From Caulobacter sp. (GTDB lineage: Bacteria; Pseudomonadota; Alphaproteobacteria; Caulobacterales; Caulobacteraceae), in assembly GCA_014378155.1 (NCBI GenBank), contig JACMOF010000347.1, positions 1-6,335 on the forward strand: a stretch of DNA of 6,335 nt. Direction: 5' to 3'. The first letter of the stretch is position 1. Every line of letters starts with the position of its first letter. The notes beneath the pieces are model-generated. The model saw only the letters and a list, made by a program, of their open reading frames with translations. It searched no databases and was not told the DNA's origin. A program made the translations under genes and the position numbers. Shown one piece after another: positions 5,497 through 6,335 of the stretch.

Positions 5497-5868
5497 TCAG
5501 AGCCTCAGCGGCTGGACAGCACGAAGGTGTCGCCGGTCCAGATCGCGAAACTTGGCGAACGTCCCCCGAGGCTGCTTCTCGGGCGGCCCCTCGAAGACGA
5601 CCCCCTTTTCGCTCATCTTGCGAAAGGCGTGCTCGACGTCGTCGCAGGTGAACGAGCCGTTGAAGAACTTGCCGACGCGATCCTCTTGACCGTCCGGCGT
5701 GAACAGCGCAAGACCGGCCTCGGCCCCGGGAATTCTCAGCTTTATCCAGTGCTTGCCCGGCCCCACCAGCTGATCGGTGGCGACGCGCAGGCCCAACTTC
5801 TCGGTCCAGAAAGCCAAGGCCCGATCTTGGTCGCCGACTGCGACGCTGACAAATCCCGCTGACGCCAT
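5497..5868 (-). CDS. VOC/glyoxalase-superfamily protein with frameshifted C-terminus
   Basis: A small single-domain protein of the vicinal oxygen chelate fold (glyoxalase/bleomycin-resistance superfamily); the substrate cannot be told. The start ATG at 5866-5868 gives MASAGFVSVAVGDQDRALAF, a typical first strand and helix, followed by WTEKLGLRV. Later come WIKLRIPG (41-48), GLALFTPDG (52-60) and FTCDDVEHAFRKMSEKGV (73-90). The final strand should read like FRDLDGDTFVLSS, but as written the frame gives FRDLDRRHLRAVQPLRL (123 residues). Removing one base of the GG at 5535-5536 restores DGDTFVLSSR and a stop at 5505-5507 (120 residues). The extra base is either a true mutation or a sequence error. 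The gene starts 22 bases after prfB on the same strand and is probably co-transcribed with it. There is no clear Shine-Dalgarno. Confidence 0.82.
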   Translation of the reverse strand: MASAGFVSVAVGDQDRALAFWTEKLGLRVATDQLVGPGKHWIKLRIPGAEAGLALFTPDGQEDRVGKFFNGSFTCDDVEHAFRKMSEKGVVFEGPPEKQPRGTFAKFRDLDRRHLRAVQPLRL

Positions 5869-5890
5869 GGCGACGCCAGCAGGACTGAGA

Positions 5891-6335
5891 TCAGGCGTCC
5901 CGCGTCGCCCCGACCCGCTGAGCCAGGGACGCGCCCATGAACTCGTCCAGATCGCCGTCGAGCACCCCCTGGGTGTCGGACGTCTCGACATTGGTCCGCA
6001 GGTCCTTGACCATCTGGTAGGGCTGCAGCACGTAGCTGCGGATCTGGTGACCCCAGCCGATGTCGGTCTTGAGGTCCTCCAACGCCTGCTGGGCGGCTTC
6101 CCGCTTCTGCAGCTCGGCCTCGTAGAGCCGGGCCCGCAGCATCTTCCAGGCTTCCTCGCGGTTCTGGTGCTGCGAACGACCGGCCTGACAGGCCACGGCG
6201 ATGCCTGTCGGAATGTGCGTCAGGCGAACCGCCGAGTCGGTCTTGTTGATGTGCTCGCCGCCCGCGCCTGAGGCCCGGTAGGTGTCGGTGCGCACGTCGG
6301 ACGGGTTGATGTCGATCTCGATGGCGTCGTCGACC
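5891..6335 (-). CDS. prfB: Peptide chain release factor 2 (C-terminal part, gene runs off window)
   Basis: RF2 reads UGA and UAA stop codons and triggers release of the finished protein on the ribosome. The visible 148 C-terminal residues cover the catalytic domain and the end of domain 4: [61 protein letters not shown], then [25 protein letters not shown] and the tail [17 protein letters not shown]. The [17 protein letters not shown] region is typical of RF2. The catalytic loop here is GAGGEH, not GAGGQH: the codon at the Gln position is GAG. The SPF codon-recognition motif and any programmed frameshift site lie upstream outside the window. The stop TGA is at 5891-5893, and the VOC gene follows at once. 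Confidence 0.93.
   Translation of the reverse strand, partial: VDDAIEIDINPSDVRTDTYRASGAGGEHINKTDSAVRLTHIPTGIAVACQAGRSQHQNREEAWKMLRARLYEAELQKREAAQQALEDLKTDIGWGHQIRSYVLQPYQMVKDLRTNVETSDTQGVLDGDLDEFMGASLAQRVGATRDA

Noticed and set aside
5869..5991. N-terminal extension of the VOC frame into prfB
   Set aside because: The extension is an out-of-frame reading of the prfB 3' end; the domain begins naturally at the ATG at 5866-5868.

Overview
The window looks like chromosomal DNA of a Caulobacter species or a close relative (Caulobacterales, Alphaproteobacteria). The base composition is GC-rich with strong G/C at third codon positions. The bactofilin at 4901-5392 is nearly the Caulobacter BacA protein, down to its MFSKQAK N-terminus. 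The intergenic repeats are of the kind common in this group. No prophage, CRISPR array, IS element or complete RNA gene was found.

Layout, left to right. The 3' end of an unrecognised plus-strand gene (2-112) converges on anmK (minus, 406-1524; anhydromuropeptide recycling). Between them lies about 290 bp with an inverted-repeat element and a decayed tRNA-like patch. anmK is divergent from tyrS (plus, 1786-3045; tyrosyl-tRNA synthetase), which is followed by a long hairpin and a bcp/PrxQ-type peroxiredoxin (3100-3561) with a single cysteine. A 204-bp intergenic region with a candidate promoter leads into a two-gene morphogenesis operon: a membrane-anchored M23 endopeptidase (3766-4920) and, overlapping it by 20 bp, the bactofilin bacA (4901-5392). 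A palindromic intergenic repeat (5391-5494) then separates bacA from two minus-strand genes: a small VOC/glyoxalase-family protein (5497-5868) and, upstream of it, the 3' part of prfB (release factor 2), which runs off the window.

The most interesting region is the tyrS leader. A 16-codon open frame, [16 protein letters not shown] (1568-1618), carries two adjacent tyrosine codons, lies just after a promoter-like sequence and ends inside a hairpin. Downstream, a second hairpin (1685-1710) buries an AGGAG ribosome-binding sequence, and an upstream segment could form a competing pairing. This arrangement suggests that tyrosine supply controls tyrS through translation of a leader peptide; it is a hypothesis from sequence only.

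Two other points stand out. The release factor 2 fragment reads GGE where the near-universal catalytic GGQ is expected. The VOC gene appears to carry one extra base near its 3' end, which scrambles its C-terminus. Either could be a real variant or a sequencing/assembly error; having both within about 750 bp means read support should be checked.
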